From: Elusimicrobiota bacterium
GTDB lineage: Bacteria; Elusimicrobiota; Elusimicrobia; Elusimicrobiales; UBA9959
Assembly (NCBI GenBank): GCA_026388155.1
Contig: JAPLKI010000013.1
Span: 1-64,000 of the forward strand
Reading direction: 5' to 3'
Length of the DNA stretch: 64,000 nucleotides
Part shown: piece after piece, positions 1 to 8,829 of the stretch
Layout of the letters: the number at the start of each line of letters is the position of its first letter
How positions within the stretch are numbered: position 1 is the stretch's first letter
Program-made: the position numbers and the translations under genes
Notes under the pieces: model-generated
Databases searched by the model: none
What the model was told of the DNA's origin: nothing
The model's input: only the letters and a program-made list of their open reading frames with translations

Positions 1-353
1 ATCAGCCGCCAGTCCATCATGAAATCCATGCCCCCGTGCCCGCCCACCTTCTTCGCCATTTCCCCGATGCGGCGCACGATTTCCGGCGTGTACTTTTCCT
101 CCAGCGCTTTCATCTCCTTCTCATTCAGCCAGCGCTTGTGCTCGACCGCGATCCGCGGCGGTTCCGGGTACTTCATCGCCACGGCCTTGGTGCCGCTCAG
201 CTTGTGCAGCCGCGAATACGGCTGCTCCGAGGTGATGTCGTGCTGCTGCAGGATCGTCCGCTTCACCGCGGGGGCCTGCGCGGCCAGGGTTCCGAGCGCT
301 GCCACCACAAGGGCCGCCGTCACGCCGGCGCCCACCATCATCCGCTTCGTCAT
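1..353 (-). CDS. Secreted Gfo/Idh/MocA (GH109-like) oxidoreductase fragment, C-terminus missing; foreign DNA
   Basis: The reverse strand reads 117 residues from ATG 353 to the window edge. It begins with a hydrophobic signal peptide ending near LAAQAP. Further on, the stretch around PYSRLHKLSGTKAVAMKYPE and GGHGGMDFMMDWRL matches, from memory, the C-terminal half of secreted GH109-type Gfo/Idh/MocA proteins. The distance from the signal peptide to that region is far too short for the family, because the NAD-binding Rossmann domain is absent, and the residues just after the signal peptide (VKRTILQQHD) look more like a secreted cupin. The gene may therefore itself be a join of two genes. Codon use is much more GC-rich than in the rest of the window. 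Family assignment is moderate. Confidence 0.5.
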   Translation of the reverse strand, partial: MTKRMMVGAGVTAALVVAALGTLAAQAPAVKRTILQQHDITSEQPYSRLHKLSGTKAVAMKYPEPPRIAVEHKRWLNEKEMKALEEKYTPEIVRRIGEMAKKVGGHGGMDFMMDWRL

Positions 354-405
354 CGAGTCTCCTCTTGCGCGGCCCACCCGGGCCGCGCCTGTACCAACCG
401 GCGTG

Positions 406-610
406 CTACTTCGCGGCCAGGACGGCCTTGACGTATTCGCGCGTCATCCGTGCGATGTTCGAGATCGGGATCTCCTTCGGGCAGACCGCCTCGCACTCGC
501 CTTCGTTCGAGCAACTGCCGAAGCCTTCGGCGTCGGCCTGTTCCACCATCGCCATGACCCGGCGCTGACGCTCGACCTGCCCCTGGGGCAGCAGCGCCAG
601 CTGCGAGATC
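406..610 (-). CDS. sdhB: Succinate dehydrogenase/fumarate reductase iron-sulfur subunit, C-terminal fragment; foreign DNA
   Basis: The reverse strand encodes the last 67 residues of SdhB/FrdB, ending at TAG 408-406. It contains the cysteine cluster of the [3Fe-4S]/[4Fe-4S] domain, CSNEGECEAVCPKEIPISN, followed by the typical tail ARMTREYVKAVLAAK. The subunit passes electrons from the flavoprotein to quinone in the membrane complex. The 5' end is cut off at about base 610, where the sequence changes without a break into the next, unrelated gene on the other strand. Loss of ~180 N-terminal residues and the abrupt composition change point to a chimeric contig join rather than a natural deletion. 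The family call is secure. Confidence 0.8.
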
Positions 611-613
611 TAT
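605..613. other. Probable chimeric assembly junction
   Basis: An sdhB fragment coding leftwards ends and a repeat protein coding rightwards begins, both in mid-gene, within about ten bases around an AGATCT hexamer (606-611). Base composition and codon style differ sharply on the two sides. Confidence 0.65.
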
Positions 614-3600
614 TCAACACAACTTACCTGCACCTTGCCCATCAGCGGCGCAGCCTCGGGCGCATGGAATGTTGTGGTGACAAATCCGGACGCACAGAGC
701 GCCACGTTGTCCAACGGATTTACCGTTACTGTGCCGGCGTATGTATTAACAGTGGCCTCAATTAATCCTGCGAGCGGCGTCAGCGTTACGGTCAGCCCTG
801 CAGATAATAATTCCGCATCCAACGGTAGCACGCAGTTTACAAGAACTTATAACAGCGGGACTTCGGTTACATTAACTGCTCCGGCGATACCCGGCAGTAA
901 TTTCCAAAAATGGCAACGCGGCGGGGTTGATTATTCAACCAACCAAAGTATTACTTTTACCATGGACGCGGCCTATACAATGACGGCTGTTTATACTTAT
1001 GTACCGACGTATGTATTAACAGTGGCCTCAGTTAATCCGGCGAGCGGCGTCAGTGTTACGGTCAGTCCAGCGGATAACAATGCCGCATCAAATGGCAACA
1101 CACAGTTTACAAGAACTTACAACAGCGGAACTTCTGTTACGCTAACGGCCCCGGCAACGGCTGGCGGAAACAACTTCCAAAAATGGCAGCGTGACGGGGT
1201 TGATTATTCAACCACACAAAGTATTACTTTTACCATGGACGCGGCCCATACAATGACGGCTGTTTATGTGCCGGCGTATGTATTAACAGTCGCCTCAGTT
1301 AATCCGGCGAGTGGCGCCCTAATTATAGTTAGCCCAAATGACAATAATGCCGCATCAGACGGCAACACGCAGTTTACAAGAACTTATAACAGTGGGACTT
1401 TAGTTACATTAAATGCAGCAATGGCGGAATTACAAGGGTACAGCTATAAATGGCAGCGCGACGGCGTGGATTATTCAGCTGATGGAAGTGCTTCTATAAC
1501 AATGAATGCCAACCATACGATGACGTTTTTTAATATGCCTCCGCCCCCGACCATAACATCAATAACGCCCATTTCAGGCCTCAACAACGCAACTGTAAGC
1601 ATAACGAACCTTACGGGCACAAAATTTGTCAGCGGCGCAACAGTAAAGCTGACCAAAGCGGGGCAGAACGATATTGCGGCCACGGCCGTGGGTTTTATGA
1701 GTTCCACCCAGCTTACCTGTACACTCCCGATAACCGGCGCGGTGCCGGGGCAATGGAATGTAGTCGTTACTAATCCCGACGGACAAAGCGGCACATTAAC
1801 CAACGGTTTTATGGTCAATGCGCCCTATCCGACTGTCACGTCCATTGATCCCGGCTTAGGCACAAACAACGCTTCTCTAAGTATAACCAACCTGGCGGGT
1901 ACAGGGTTTTACATCGGCGCATCGGTTAAGCTGACTCAAACCGGCCAGGCTGATATAACCGCCGCGAATATTGTTGTCGTAAACGACACGAAAATAACCT
2001 GTGACCTGCCGCTGAACGGGGCGGCAATAGGCCAGTGGAATGTGATTGTAGCAAACGCGGACACCAGAAGCGGCGCGTTAAATAATGGGTTCTTTGTTAA
2101 AGCCGTGCCGCCTACTATAACCTCAATTGCGCCCGCACAAGGGCCGAACACCGGAGTGGTGAGCATAACCAATCTGGCGGGAACGAGTTTCCTTACCGGC
2201 GCGGCGGTGAAGCTGACTAAAACCGGGCAAAGCGATATACCGGGCACAAGCGTGAACGTAAATGCGATAACTTCGGCGACCATAACATGCACATTTGATC
2301 TGACAGGCGCTGCCACCGGACAGTGGAATGTAACAGTTACTAATCCGGATAATAATTTTGTAACGCTTAATAACGGGTTTACTGTGTCGTTGCCAGCGCC
2401 GGTGTTGTCGTCGGTTAATCCAACATCAGGTCTGAACACCGGTTCGGTTACCGGCGCGCAGTTGGGCGGTTCATATTTTATTTCAGGGGCGATAGTAAAG
2501 CTGACCAAAACGGGACAGAGCGATATCGCGGTCACGGGCGTGGTTTTTGTCGGCCCCGCCCAGCTTACCTGCACATTCCCCATCACCGGCGCGGTCCCCG
2601 GCTTATGGAATGTGGTCGTTACCAATTCCGACGGGCAGACCAACACATTGAGCAACAGTTTCATGGTCAATGCACCCTATCCGACTGTCGCGTCCATTGA
2701 CCCGAGTTCCGGTACCAACACCGGTTCCCTCAATATATCCAATCTGGCGGGGACTAATTTCTACACTGGTGCCTCGGTGAAGCTGACTAAATCCGGACAG
2801 ACCGATATAATTGCCACGAATGTGACGGTTGTAAGCGACACCAAAATCACCTGCACGCTGCTGTTGAACGGAGCGGCGATAGGACTATGGAATGTGGTTG
2901 TAACAAATGCCGACACCCGAAGCGGCACGCTATCCAACGGGTTTACCGTTAAAGCTGTGCCGCCTACTATGACTTCAATTGCGCCCGCGCAAGGGGTAAG
3001 CACCGGAACGGTCAGCATAACCAACCTGGCGGGGACGGGTTTCCTTTCCGGCGCGGTTGTGAAATTGAGTAAAACCGGACAGACGGATATTACGGCCACA
3101 AGCGTAAATGTGGTAACTGCGGCGAAAATAACGTGCATATTCGATTTGACCAATGCGGCCACCGGAACGTGGAATGTTACGGTGACAAATTTGGATAATA
3201 ATTCCGCAACGCTTGCCGGCAGTTTCACCGTGCGGCTGCCAGCGCCAGCGGTTTCATCCGTAAATCCAGCGTCAGGCTTGAATTACACCCCGCTTTCAGG
3301 CGTGATTGTGAACGGATCATATTTCCTGTCCGGGGCAACGGTGAAACTGGCCAAAGCCGGGCAGAGCGATATTGCGGCCACGGATGTTGTTTTTGTGAAT
3401 TCCACACAGCTTACCTGCACATTGCCGCTAACCATCAGCATGGTTCCGGGGCAGTGGAATGTTGTGGTAACCAATACGGACGCTCAATCCGGCACACTTG
3501 GCAACGGTTTTAACGCAACGGTTGACGCAACTCCGCCTGCTGGCGTTCCGTCCACCCCGTCCGCCGGAGTGGTTTATACCTCCTCAACGATAATAACATT

Positions 3601-4837
3601 CAACTGGGACCAGGGAACCGCGACGGATCCCGAATCCGGGATTGCGGGCTATTATCTTCAGGTGGGGCATAATTCCGCCCTGCCCGCAAATATTTTTGAT
3701 GGTTATGTCGGAAATGTGTTTTCCAAAACATTCACAGGCGAGGGCGCGTATTACGCCAGGGTGCGGGCCAAAAACCCATATGATCTCTACGGCAATTATT
3801 CACCGTGGAGCGCAGGCGCTTTTATAGATACCACTCCGCCGTCAGCCCCCGTTGTTGAATCGCCGACGAACCCGTCAAGCGCCGTCACTTATATTTCGGC
3901 GGCTGTAACCTTTAATTTGTCAGCCCAGGACACATCGGGAATAGCCGGCTACTATTACAAAATTGACCAGTTAACCGGCACTATGCCCGATAATGTTTCC
4001 TGCGCGTATTTCACGGGGGCCGCAACAAGCACGGTATTGAGCGCCGGCGCATGGTACGCGCATTTTGTGGCTGTGGATATGGCGGGAAATATCGGCGTAA
4101 ATGAGGGCCATTTCAACATACATATCGGCAGCGCTATAAATCCTTCGCAGGACAATGTCTTTCAGGCCGGAGACGGCGCTACGGTGGCTATTCCGGCAGG
4201 GACATTGAGCGCGGCGGCTGATATCTTAATATCCGTGCCTTCCTCCGTTCCACCCGCGCCACGGGACGCTACTTCTAAGGATACCGGTATATCCGAAGAG
4301 ATAAAACTCTCTAATGCCGCGCTTACACTGCAAAAAAACATCACTATCTCGCTTCCATACACCTATTCACAGGTATCTACGGCAGACGAAGATTCGCTGA
4401 AACTGTCATATTACAACACCGCAAAAGTACGGTGGGAAATAATTTATGACTCAGTGGTTGATAAGATAAAAAAGACGGTGACGGCGGTGGTGAATCATCT
4501 GTCTTTGTTTAAAATAGTTGCGTACACGCCTCAAAACGGGGAGTTGGCGAGCGTCGGCAATTACCCGAATCCGTTTACGGCCGGCCGGGGCGGCACGACA
4601 AAAATCCATTACAGCCTGAAAGCGGATTCCAGTGTGGACATACGGATATATGACCTGCTGGGTAAGCCGGTGTGGCATAAAACTTTGCCAAGCGGCGCTG
4701 TGGGCGGGAGCATCGGAGTAAATGACGTCGCCTGGGACGGAAAAAACGACAAGGGCGCTTATGTGGGCGCCGGAGCCTATATCTGTATTGTCAAAGCCGG
4801 GTCGGAAAAGAAAACGATCAAGGTAGCGGTTAAGTAG
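614..4837 (+). CDS. Giant secreted IPT/TIG-repeat surface protein with FlgD-like C-terminal domain, N-terminus missing
   Basis: About 1,407 residues remain, entered in frame at S-T-Q-L-T-C-T-L-P (base 614); the true N-terminus and signal peptide are lost at the chimeric junction, and ATG 635 is merely internal. After a partial IPT/TIG unit come three ~85-residue InlB-B-type repeats (pattern YVLTVASVNPASG ... FTMDAAYTMTAVY), then seven or more ~90-residue IPT/TIG units marked by LTCTLP...GxWNVVVTN, two Ig-like domains, a ZU5-like segment near residue 1180, and a C-terminal domain starting GNYPNPF and ending in KKTIKVAVK. The last domain resembles the FlgD-like/type IX-style sorting tails seen in Elusimicrobiota. 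The role is likely surface display or adhesion. A PorV-family gene follows, as it does at 63125. Confidence 0.85.
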   Translation, partial: STQLTCTLPISGAASGAWNVVVTNPDAQSATLSNGFTVTVPAYVLTVASINPASGVSVTVSPADNNSASNGSTQFTRTYNSGTSVTLTAPAIPGSNFQKWQRGGVDYSTNQSITFTMDAAYTMTAVYTYVPTYVLTVASVNPASGVSVTVSPADNNAASNGNTQFTRTYNSGTSVTLTAPATAGGNNFQKWQRDGVDYSTTQSITFTMDAAHTMTAVYVPAYVLTVASVNPASGALIIVSPNDNNAASDGNTQFTRTYNSGTLVTLNAAMAELQGYSYKWQRDGVDYSADGSASITMNANHTMTFFNMPPPPTITSITPISGLNNATVSITNLTGTKFVSGATVKLTKAGQNDIAATAVGFMSSTQLTCTLPITGAVPGQWNVVVTNPDGQSGTLTNGFMVNAPYPTVTSIDPGLGTNNASLSITNLAGTGFYIGASVKLTQTGQADITAANIVVVNDTKITCDLPLNGAAIGQWNVIVANADTRSGALNNGFFVKAVPPTITSIAPAQGPNTGVVSITNLAGTSFLTGAAVKLTKTGQSDIPGTSVNVNAITSATITCTFDLTGAATGQWNVTVTNPDNNFVTLNNGFTVSLPAPVLSSVNPTSGLNTGSVTGAQLGGSYFISGAIVKLTKTGQSDIAVTGVVFVGPAQLTCTFPITGAVPGLWNVVVTNSDGQTNTLSNSFMVNAPYPTVASIDPSSGTNTGSLNISNLAGTNFYTGASVKLTKSGQTDIIATNVTVVSDTKITCTLLLNGAAIGLWNVVVTNADTRSGTLSNGFTVKAVPPTMTSIAPAQGVSTGTVSITNLAGTGFLSGAVVKLSKTGQTDITATSVNVVTAAKITCIFDLTNAATGTWNVTVTNLDNNSATLAGSFTVRLPAPAVSSVNPASGLNYTPLSGVIVNGSYFLSGATVKLAKAGQSDIAATDVVFVNSTQLTCTLPLTISMVPGQWNVVVTNTDAQSGTLGNGFNATVDATPPAGVPSTPSAGVVYTSSTIITFNWDQGTATDPESGIAGYYLQVGHNSALPANIFDGYVGNVFSKTFTGEGAYYARVRAKNPYDLYGNYSPWSAGAFIDTTPPSAPVVESPTNPSSAVTYISAAVTFNLSAQDTSGIAGYYYKIDQLTGTMPDNVSCAYFTGAATSTVLSAGAWYAHFVAVDMAGNIGVNEGHFNIHIGSAINPSQDNVFQAGDGATVAIPAGTLSAAADILISVPSSVPPAPRDATSKDTGISEEIKLSNAALTLQKNITISLPYTYSQVSTADEDSLKLSYYNTAKVRWEIIYDSVVDKIKKTVTAVVNHLSLFKIVAYTPQNGELASVGNYPNPFTAGRGGTTKIHYSLKADSSVDIRIYDLLGKPVWHKTLPSGAVGGSIGVNDVAWDGKNDKGAYVGAGAYICIVKAGSEKKTIKVAVK

Positions 4838-4968
4838 GGGCTGCTTGGGCGGATAGAAAGGCTATTAGACTGAAGGAAGAGCAGGCTGTAAGGTAAAACA
4901 AGACAAAAAAATTGTTCCTAAAAACCTTTAGCCTACAGCCTAAACAACCTGTGCAGTTACGAGTGATT

Positions 4969-6561
4969 ATGAATATAAATTGTTTTAGGAAATACCTGGT
5001 TTTTGCGGTTATTCTGTTTGCGCTAATGGGCCGCCTGTGCGCCGATACCGGCAGCGGCGGATTGCCTGGGTATTATCTGGACGAAGGCGGGGGGGCGCGG
5101 CCGCTTGCCATGGGCGGGGCGTTTACGGCCGTGGCGGACGACGCCTCGGCGATATACTGGAATGCCGCCGGGCTTGGCCGGTTAAAGCGCAAAGAGTTCC
5201 AGCTTACGCATATCCAGTTATTTGACTCGACCAGATACGACTTTGCCAGTTATGCGCATCCGTTTTCAAAGCTGGTTCTCGGCCTTGCCGCCGGACAATT
5301 GTATTCCGGGGGGATCGCTAAAACCGACCAGTTGAACAACCCCGTCGGCACGTTCGCCGACCAGTATAATACCGTTTACGCCGGGGCCGGAATGGAACTG
5401 TTACCGGACACGGTGTATTTCGGCTTTGCCGCTAAGCGCGTAAGCAGGGCTATGGACGGCTTCAACGGGACCGGCTACGGGCTGGACGCGGGACTGCTGG
5501 CTAAACTGCCCGAAGACGAATATCCGTTCGGGTTCAGCGCCGGCATTAATGTGCAGAATCTGGTCGCGCCCAAAATACAACGGGAGGTGTTAACCGACGA
5601 ATTTCCGCTGAACGCGAAGGCCGGCGTCGCCTTCGTTTTTTTTGACCATTCTCTGACGCTTGCTGGCGATGTGGAAAAAAAGACCGGAGGCATATACCAG
5701 CCGCACGCCGGGGTGGAATACAGCCTTTCCCATTCAGTGGCGTTCAGGGCCGGTTACGACAAGCCCAATCCGACCTTCGGTTTCGGCATGAAATTCGGTG
5801 ACTGCAACCTGGACTACGCCTTGTTAAGCAACCCGGAGAAGGAACTGGGCCTGAGCCACAGATTCTCGGTGGGATTCAAATTTGGTAGAAATACTGATCT
5901 GGATGCGCGGGTCAGCCAACTTCTGTTGAATGGCGGGGCGTATTTACAGGACAAGCAATGGCAGAATGCGGAAGGGACTTTCCAGAAAGCGCTTGAACTG
6001 GACAAGAACAACACTGCCGCTAAGGAAGACCTTATCCAGACCTATCTGGCCTGGGCTGACAGCCTTGTCGCCGGGGAAAAGCCGGACAGGCGGGAAGCTT
6101 TGAATATATGCGGAAAAGCCCTGAAACTTGACCCTGAAAACAAACTGGTCCTGGCAAAAATGACCGGGTTGAACCTGATCGCGGTCGCGGATTTCACCGC
6201 CAAGAACGTGTCGCAGTCCGATGCGTCCATAGTGGCGGATTTTCTGCGCACGGAGATGGTAGGCACAGGCTTGTTCAATGTGATGGACAGGAACAACATG
6301 GACGCCGTGCTTGCCGAGCAGAAGTTCCAGAATAGCGGCTGCACCGATCAGGAATGCGTAGCGCAGATGGGGAAACTTCTTAATGTTCAGCGGATGGCGG
6401 TCGGTTCTCTGTCTAAATTGCTGGATATTTATTACATTACGGTGAATTTAATTGACGTGGAAACCGGCAAAATACTTGCGTCTTATGACCAGAAAGCCGC
6501 CTCAGCCGGCGAATTAAAGGACGCATGCCAAAAAATAGTGGAAAAAATGTCCCGGAATTGA
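4969..6561 (+). CDS. PorV/PQ-family outer-membrane barrel with TPR and CsgG/LpoB-like C-terminal domain
   Basis: This 530-residue protein starts at ATG 4969, which puts a clean signal peptide (cleavage near RLCA) at the N-terminus. Residues ~30-310 form a PorV/PQ (UPF0164-like) barrel with the hallmark GGGARPLAMGGAFTAVADDA and WNAAGL. Residues ~320-410 hold TPR-like helices. Residues ~415-530 match the CsgG/FlgO/LpoB-like fold (VADFTAKNVS, TGLFNVMDR, LNVQRMAVGSL). PorV proteins act with type IX-like secretion as outer-membrane shuttles; the CsgG-like part suggests oligomer or peptidoglycan-synthesis-linked roles. It follows the surface protein by 130 bp and overlaps the next gene by 37 bp. 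The combination of all three modules is unusual. Confidence 0.8.
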   Translation: MNINCFRKYLVFAVILFALMGRLCADTGSGGLPGYYLDEGGGARPLAMGGAFTAVADDASAIYWNAAGLGRLKRKEFQLTHIQLFDSTRYDFASYAHPFSKLVLGLAAGQLYSGGIAKTDQLNNPVGTFADQYNTVYAGAGMELLPDTVYFGFAAKRVSRAMDGFNGTGYGLDAGLLAKLPEDEYPFGFSAGINVQNLVAPKIQREVLTDEFPLNAKAGVAFVFFDHSLTLAGDVEKKTGGIYQPHAGVEYSLSHSVAFRAGYDKPNPTFGFGMKFGDCNLDYALLSNPEKELGLSHRFSVGFKFGRNTDLDARVSQLLLNGGAYLQDKQWQNAEGTFQKALELDKNNTAAKEDLIQTYLAWADSLVAGEKPDRREALNICGKALKLDPENKLVLAKMTGLNLIAVADFTAKNVSQSDASIVADFLRTEMVGTGLFNVMDRNNMDAVLAEQKFQNSGCTDQECVAQMGKLLNVQRMAVGSLSKLLDIYYITVNLIDVETGKILASYDQKAASAGELKDACQKIVEKMSRN

Positions 6562-7949
6562 TTCTTATTGGATTATTAGTCTTATCCTGCTTGCCCTGCC
6601 GGGCGGGCGGTTTTAGTCCGGGGGACAGAGCGCCTGAGTTTGAGGCGGTGGACCTAAACGGCAAAACCGTTTCGCTCGCTGATATTCTCCGCGACAATAA
6701 GCCTGTAGTTCTTTCTTTTTTCGGCACTTGGTGCGACAGTTGCCTTAAAGAAATAATCGACCTGACCGAAATAGCCAAACAATATAATGCCGCCGTCTAT
6801 CTTGTGGGCGTTGACGCGGACAAGGACAAGTTGGTCCGGTTCGCGGAAAAGCACAAAATAACGTTTCCCGTGTTGTGGGATCCCAAAGCGCAGGTAATAG
6901 GCCGGAAATACGATTTGTTCAGGGGAGCTTTTGTTGTAGTTCCCAAAGCGTTCATTATATCGCCCGCCGGTACCATTGAATATGTTTCAGAGGCTTATGA
7001 TGAGGAAAGAAAAGCCGCCTTGAAGAACAAACTGGCTGAAGTGAGCGCGAAAAAATGGACCAAGCCCTCCGAAATTGCCGTTTTTTTCACTGGTTCGGCT
7101 AACGGCTGCCTGGAACCGTCTTATTCTAACAAACAAGCCTACGGCGGTTTTGTCAAACTTGTTTCTTTCCTTAAACAACAAATTCAAAAATATCCCAGCC
7201 ATATTCTGCTGGATTCCGGTGATTTTCTGCCTTATGCCGTTTCCGCCGCCCAAGCCGATTTAGCGCTTAAAGCCATGGAAATGGCGGGCTATGACGCCAT
7301 AGCTGTGGGCGACCAGGACCTTTATTTCGGCGGATTTATGGAGGCGCTCAAAGGCGGAAAACTTCCGTTTATCGCTTCAAATGTCGGCTGGAAGGCGGAT
7401 AAAAGCGGGCCGGCATCGGACGCCGCCGCGCCGCCGGCGGATCAGGCCGCTTTGAGAACCACAGGCCTTTGGGGCGGCGCGGCCATAGGCTTGGCGGATA
7501 AGACTGTTGTCGTCAGCGGCATTAAAATCAGGATCGTGTCTTTTATAAGCCCGGAAATATTTTCACTTTATCCGGATGCGTTCACAGACAAGCTTGAGTT
7601 CAAGGATTTGAAAGAAGTTCTGGAAGACGGGGAAAACGCGGATTTTCTGATCCTTCTTTCCCACGCCGGCGCAGATGAGAATAGTAAAATAGCCGCGGAA
7701 TTCAGGGAATTTGATTTAATAATAGGCGGCCATTCCCAAACACTTTTGAACAAACCTATAAAGGCCGGCGGCGCTTTAATAGCGCAGGCCGGCGGCAATC
7801 TTCAGCAGGCCGGTAAGATTGTTTTAAGATTTAATGGTAACAGGAAACTGTCGGGCTATACTTACGAGATCGTTCCTTTAATAAATAAAATTCCCGACGA
7901 TCCCCAGCTGAAAGCATTAATTGGAGAATACAAAACCGCGGCAAAATAA
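6525..7949 (+). CDS. Periplasmic TlpA-like thioredoxin fused to a metallophosphoesterase
   Basis: The 474-residue protein starts inside the end of the preceding gene, so the two are probably translationally coupled. A signal peptide (LIGLLVLSCLPCRAGG) precedes a redoxin/TlpA domain (~30-165) with the redox motif WCDSC and the start APEFEAVDLNGKTVS. Residues ~185-474 are a calcineurin-like 5'-nucleotidase-type domain with GSANGCLEP, LLDSGDFL, GDQDL, LLSHAG and GGHSQTLL, matching the metal-binding order D/N-GD-N-H-H-GH loosely. The first Asp of the domain is replaced (GSANG), so catalysis needs checking. Exact role unknown; periplasmic, probably linked to the lipoprotein downstream. Confidence 0.75.
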   Translation: MPKNSGKNVPELILIGLLVLSCLPCRAGGFSPGDRAPEFEAVDLNGKTVSLADILRDNKPVVLSFFGTWCDSCLKEIIDLTEIAKQYNAAVYLVGVDADKDKLVRFAEKHKITFPVLWDPKAQVIGRKYDLFRGAFVVVPKAFIISPAGTIEYVSEAYDEERKAALKNKLAEVSAKKWTKPSEIAVFFTGSANGCLEPSYSNKQAYGGFVKLVSFLKQQIQKYPSHILLDSGDFLPYAVSAAQADLALKAMEMAGYDAIAVGDQDLYFGGFMEALKGGKLPFIASNVGWKADKSGPASDAAAPPADQAALRTTGLWGGAAIGLADKTVVVSGIKIRIVSFISPEIFSLYPDAFTDKLEFKDLKEVLEDGENADFLILLSHAGADENSKIAAEFREFDLIIGGHSQTLLNKPIKAGGALIAQAGGNLQQAGKIVLRFNGNRKLSGYTYEIVPLINKIPDDPQLKALIGEYKTAAK

Positions 7950-7970
7950 AAATAAAGGAAAACCAAACAA

Positions 7971-8420
7971 ATGAAAAAAACACATATTGGTATTATGCTT
8001 ATCGTGCTTTTTGCGTGCGCGTGCAGAACCGCGCCGGATAAAGCCGTTATAAAAGAAGGTGAAATAAACAGGGAATGGATTGAAGAGGGCGTCACCGCAA
8101 AGTATGTTTTCGCCAGGGGAATGGGCGCGGCGGATCAAAAGCTTGAAAATAAGACCCAGCGGATGGCCACTTCCAGAAACGCGGCGGTGGTTAACGCGCA
8201 GTATAACATGCTGTCTCTGGTCAAAGGCGTGAAGCTTGAAGGCGGTATCACTGTGGCAAAGGCTATTGAAACGGATTCCGTGCTTGCCACAAAGATAAAT
8301 GACGTGATCAAAGGCGCGCAAATTGTCAGGTCCGGCTGGTCAAACGACGATGGCTGTGTGGTCAGCCTGAAGCTTTCCAAAGACGCCCTGAAAACCGCCG
8401 GATTGCAAATCGCACAGTAG
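7971..8420 (+). CDS. LPP20-like lipoprotein
   Basis: 149 residues with a lipobox (LFACAC, acylated Cys near residue 17) and no transmembrane segment after it. The body (VFARGMGAADQ, SRNAAVVNAQYNMLSLVKGV, VVSLKLSKDAL) resembles LPP20-family lipoproteins, which are small outer-membrane proteins of unclear function that often accompany CsgG/FlgO-type proteins. It lies 21 bp after the thioredoxin-phosphoesterase gene and completes a four-gene run from 614. The family match is from remembered pattern and is moderate. Confidence 0.65.
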   Translation: MKKTHIGIMLIVLFACACRTAPDKAVIKEGEINREWIEEGVTAKYVFARGMGAADQKLENKTQRMATSRNAAVVNAQYNMLSLVKGVKLEGGITVAKAIETDSVLATKINDVIKGAQIVRSGWSNDDGCVVSLKLSKDALKTAGLQIAQ

Positions 8421-8616
8421 TCCGTCCTCCCTCGTGAAAACTATGGAAAAACAGGGAGCGGATGCCGGTTTTTATTCTTTTCAGGCAGGGCTGGAGGGGG
8501 TACTTCGCCTTAAGGGGTAAATAACCCGCAAAGCCGGTATAAATTGGTAAAATAGAAATGTGGCCGCTAAAGCGGCTTTAAACTGAGCCGGACTTGAGCC
8601 GGGGAGACTAAAAACA
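8421..8616. other. Intergenic region upstream of microprotein
   Basis: About 200 bp without a gene. It holds a small GCCGCT/AGCGGC hairpin near 8564 and AT-rich promoter-like words (TATAAATTGGTAAAAT near 8539), then a purine-rich GGGGAG ten bases ahead of ATG 8617. No riboswitch could be confirmed. Confidence 0.4.
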
Positions 8617-8829
8617 ATGACAACTTACCGCTGCGCGAAGAACACGAAGTGTCCCACAAAGACGTTAAACACCACGCCTGTGACCGTGCCGACCTGCTGC
8701 AACACGCCGATGACGACCGTTAACACCAATACGACCTGCTGCAACACCACGAACAGGACGACCACGCCCAACACGAACACAAAAACGAACATGAACGCCA
8801 CTCCGAAAAAGGACTGCTGCTGCTCGTAA
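8617..8829 (+). CDS. Cys/Thr/Asn-rich microprotein (70 aa), function unknown
   Basis: The 70-residue product has eleven cysteines, including two TCCNT repeats and the C-terminus DCCCS, and is otherwise almost all Thr, Asn, Pro and Lys. GGGGAG at 8601-8606 could be its ribosome-binding site. Third codon positions in this frame are strongly G/C, as in neighbouring genes, which supports this frame over the His/Asp-rich frame two bases over. CC pairs suggest metal or disulfide chemistry, but no family is recognised and there is no signal peptide. The gene stands alone between a lipoprotein and addA. Confidence 0.45.
   Translation: MTTYRCAKNTKCPTKTLNTTPVTVPTCCNTPMTTVNTNTTCCNTTNRTTTPNTNTKTNMNATPKKDCCCS

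Noticed and set aside
606-611. BglII site at the chimeric join as evidence of cloning
   Set aside because: A six-base site occurs by chance too often to carry weight alone.
635-4837. ATG 635 as true start of the giant surface protein
   Set aside because: The frame is open upstream to 614 with typical domain residues, and no signal peptide follows ATG 635, so the start is lost at the junction.
8421-8616. Possible c-di-GMP riboswitch (ACCCGCAAAGCCGG near 8526)
   Set aside because: Only one half of the core resembles the GEMM motif; the CACAGGGCAAACC part and the tetraloop receptor are missing, and the following gene gives no support.
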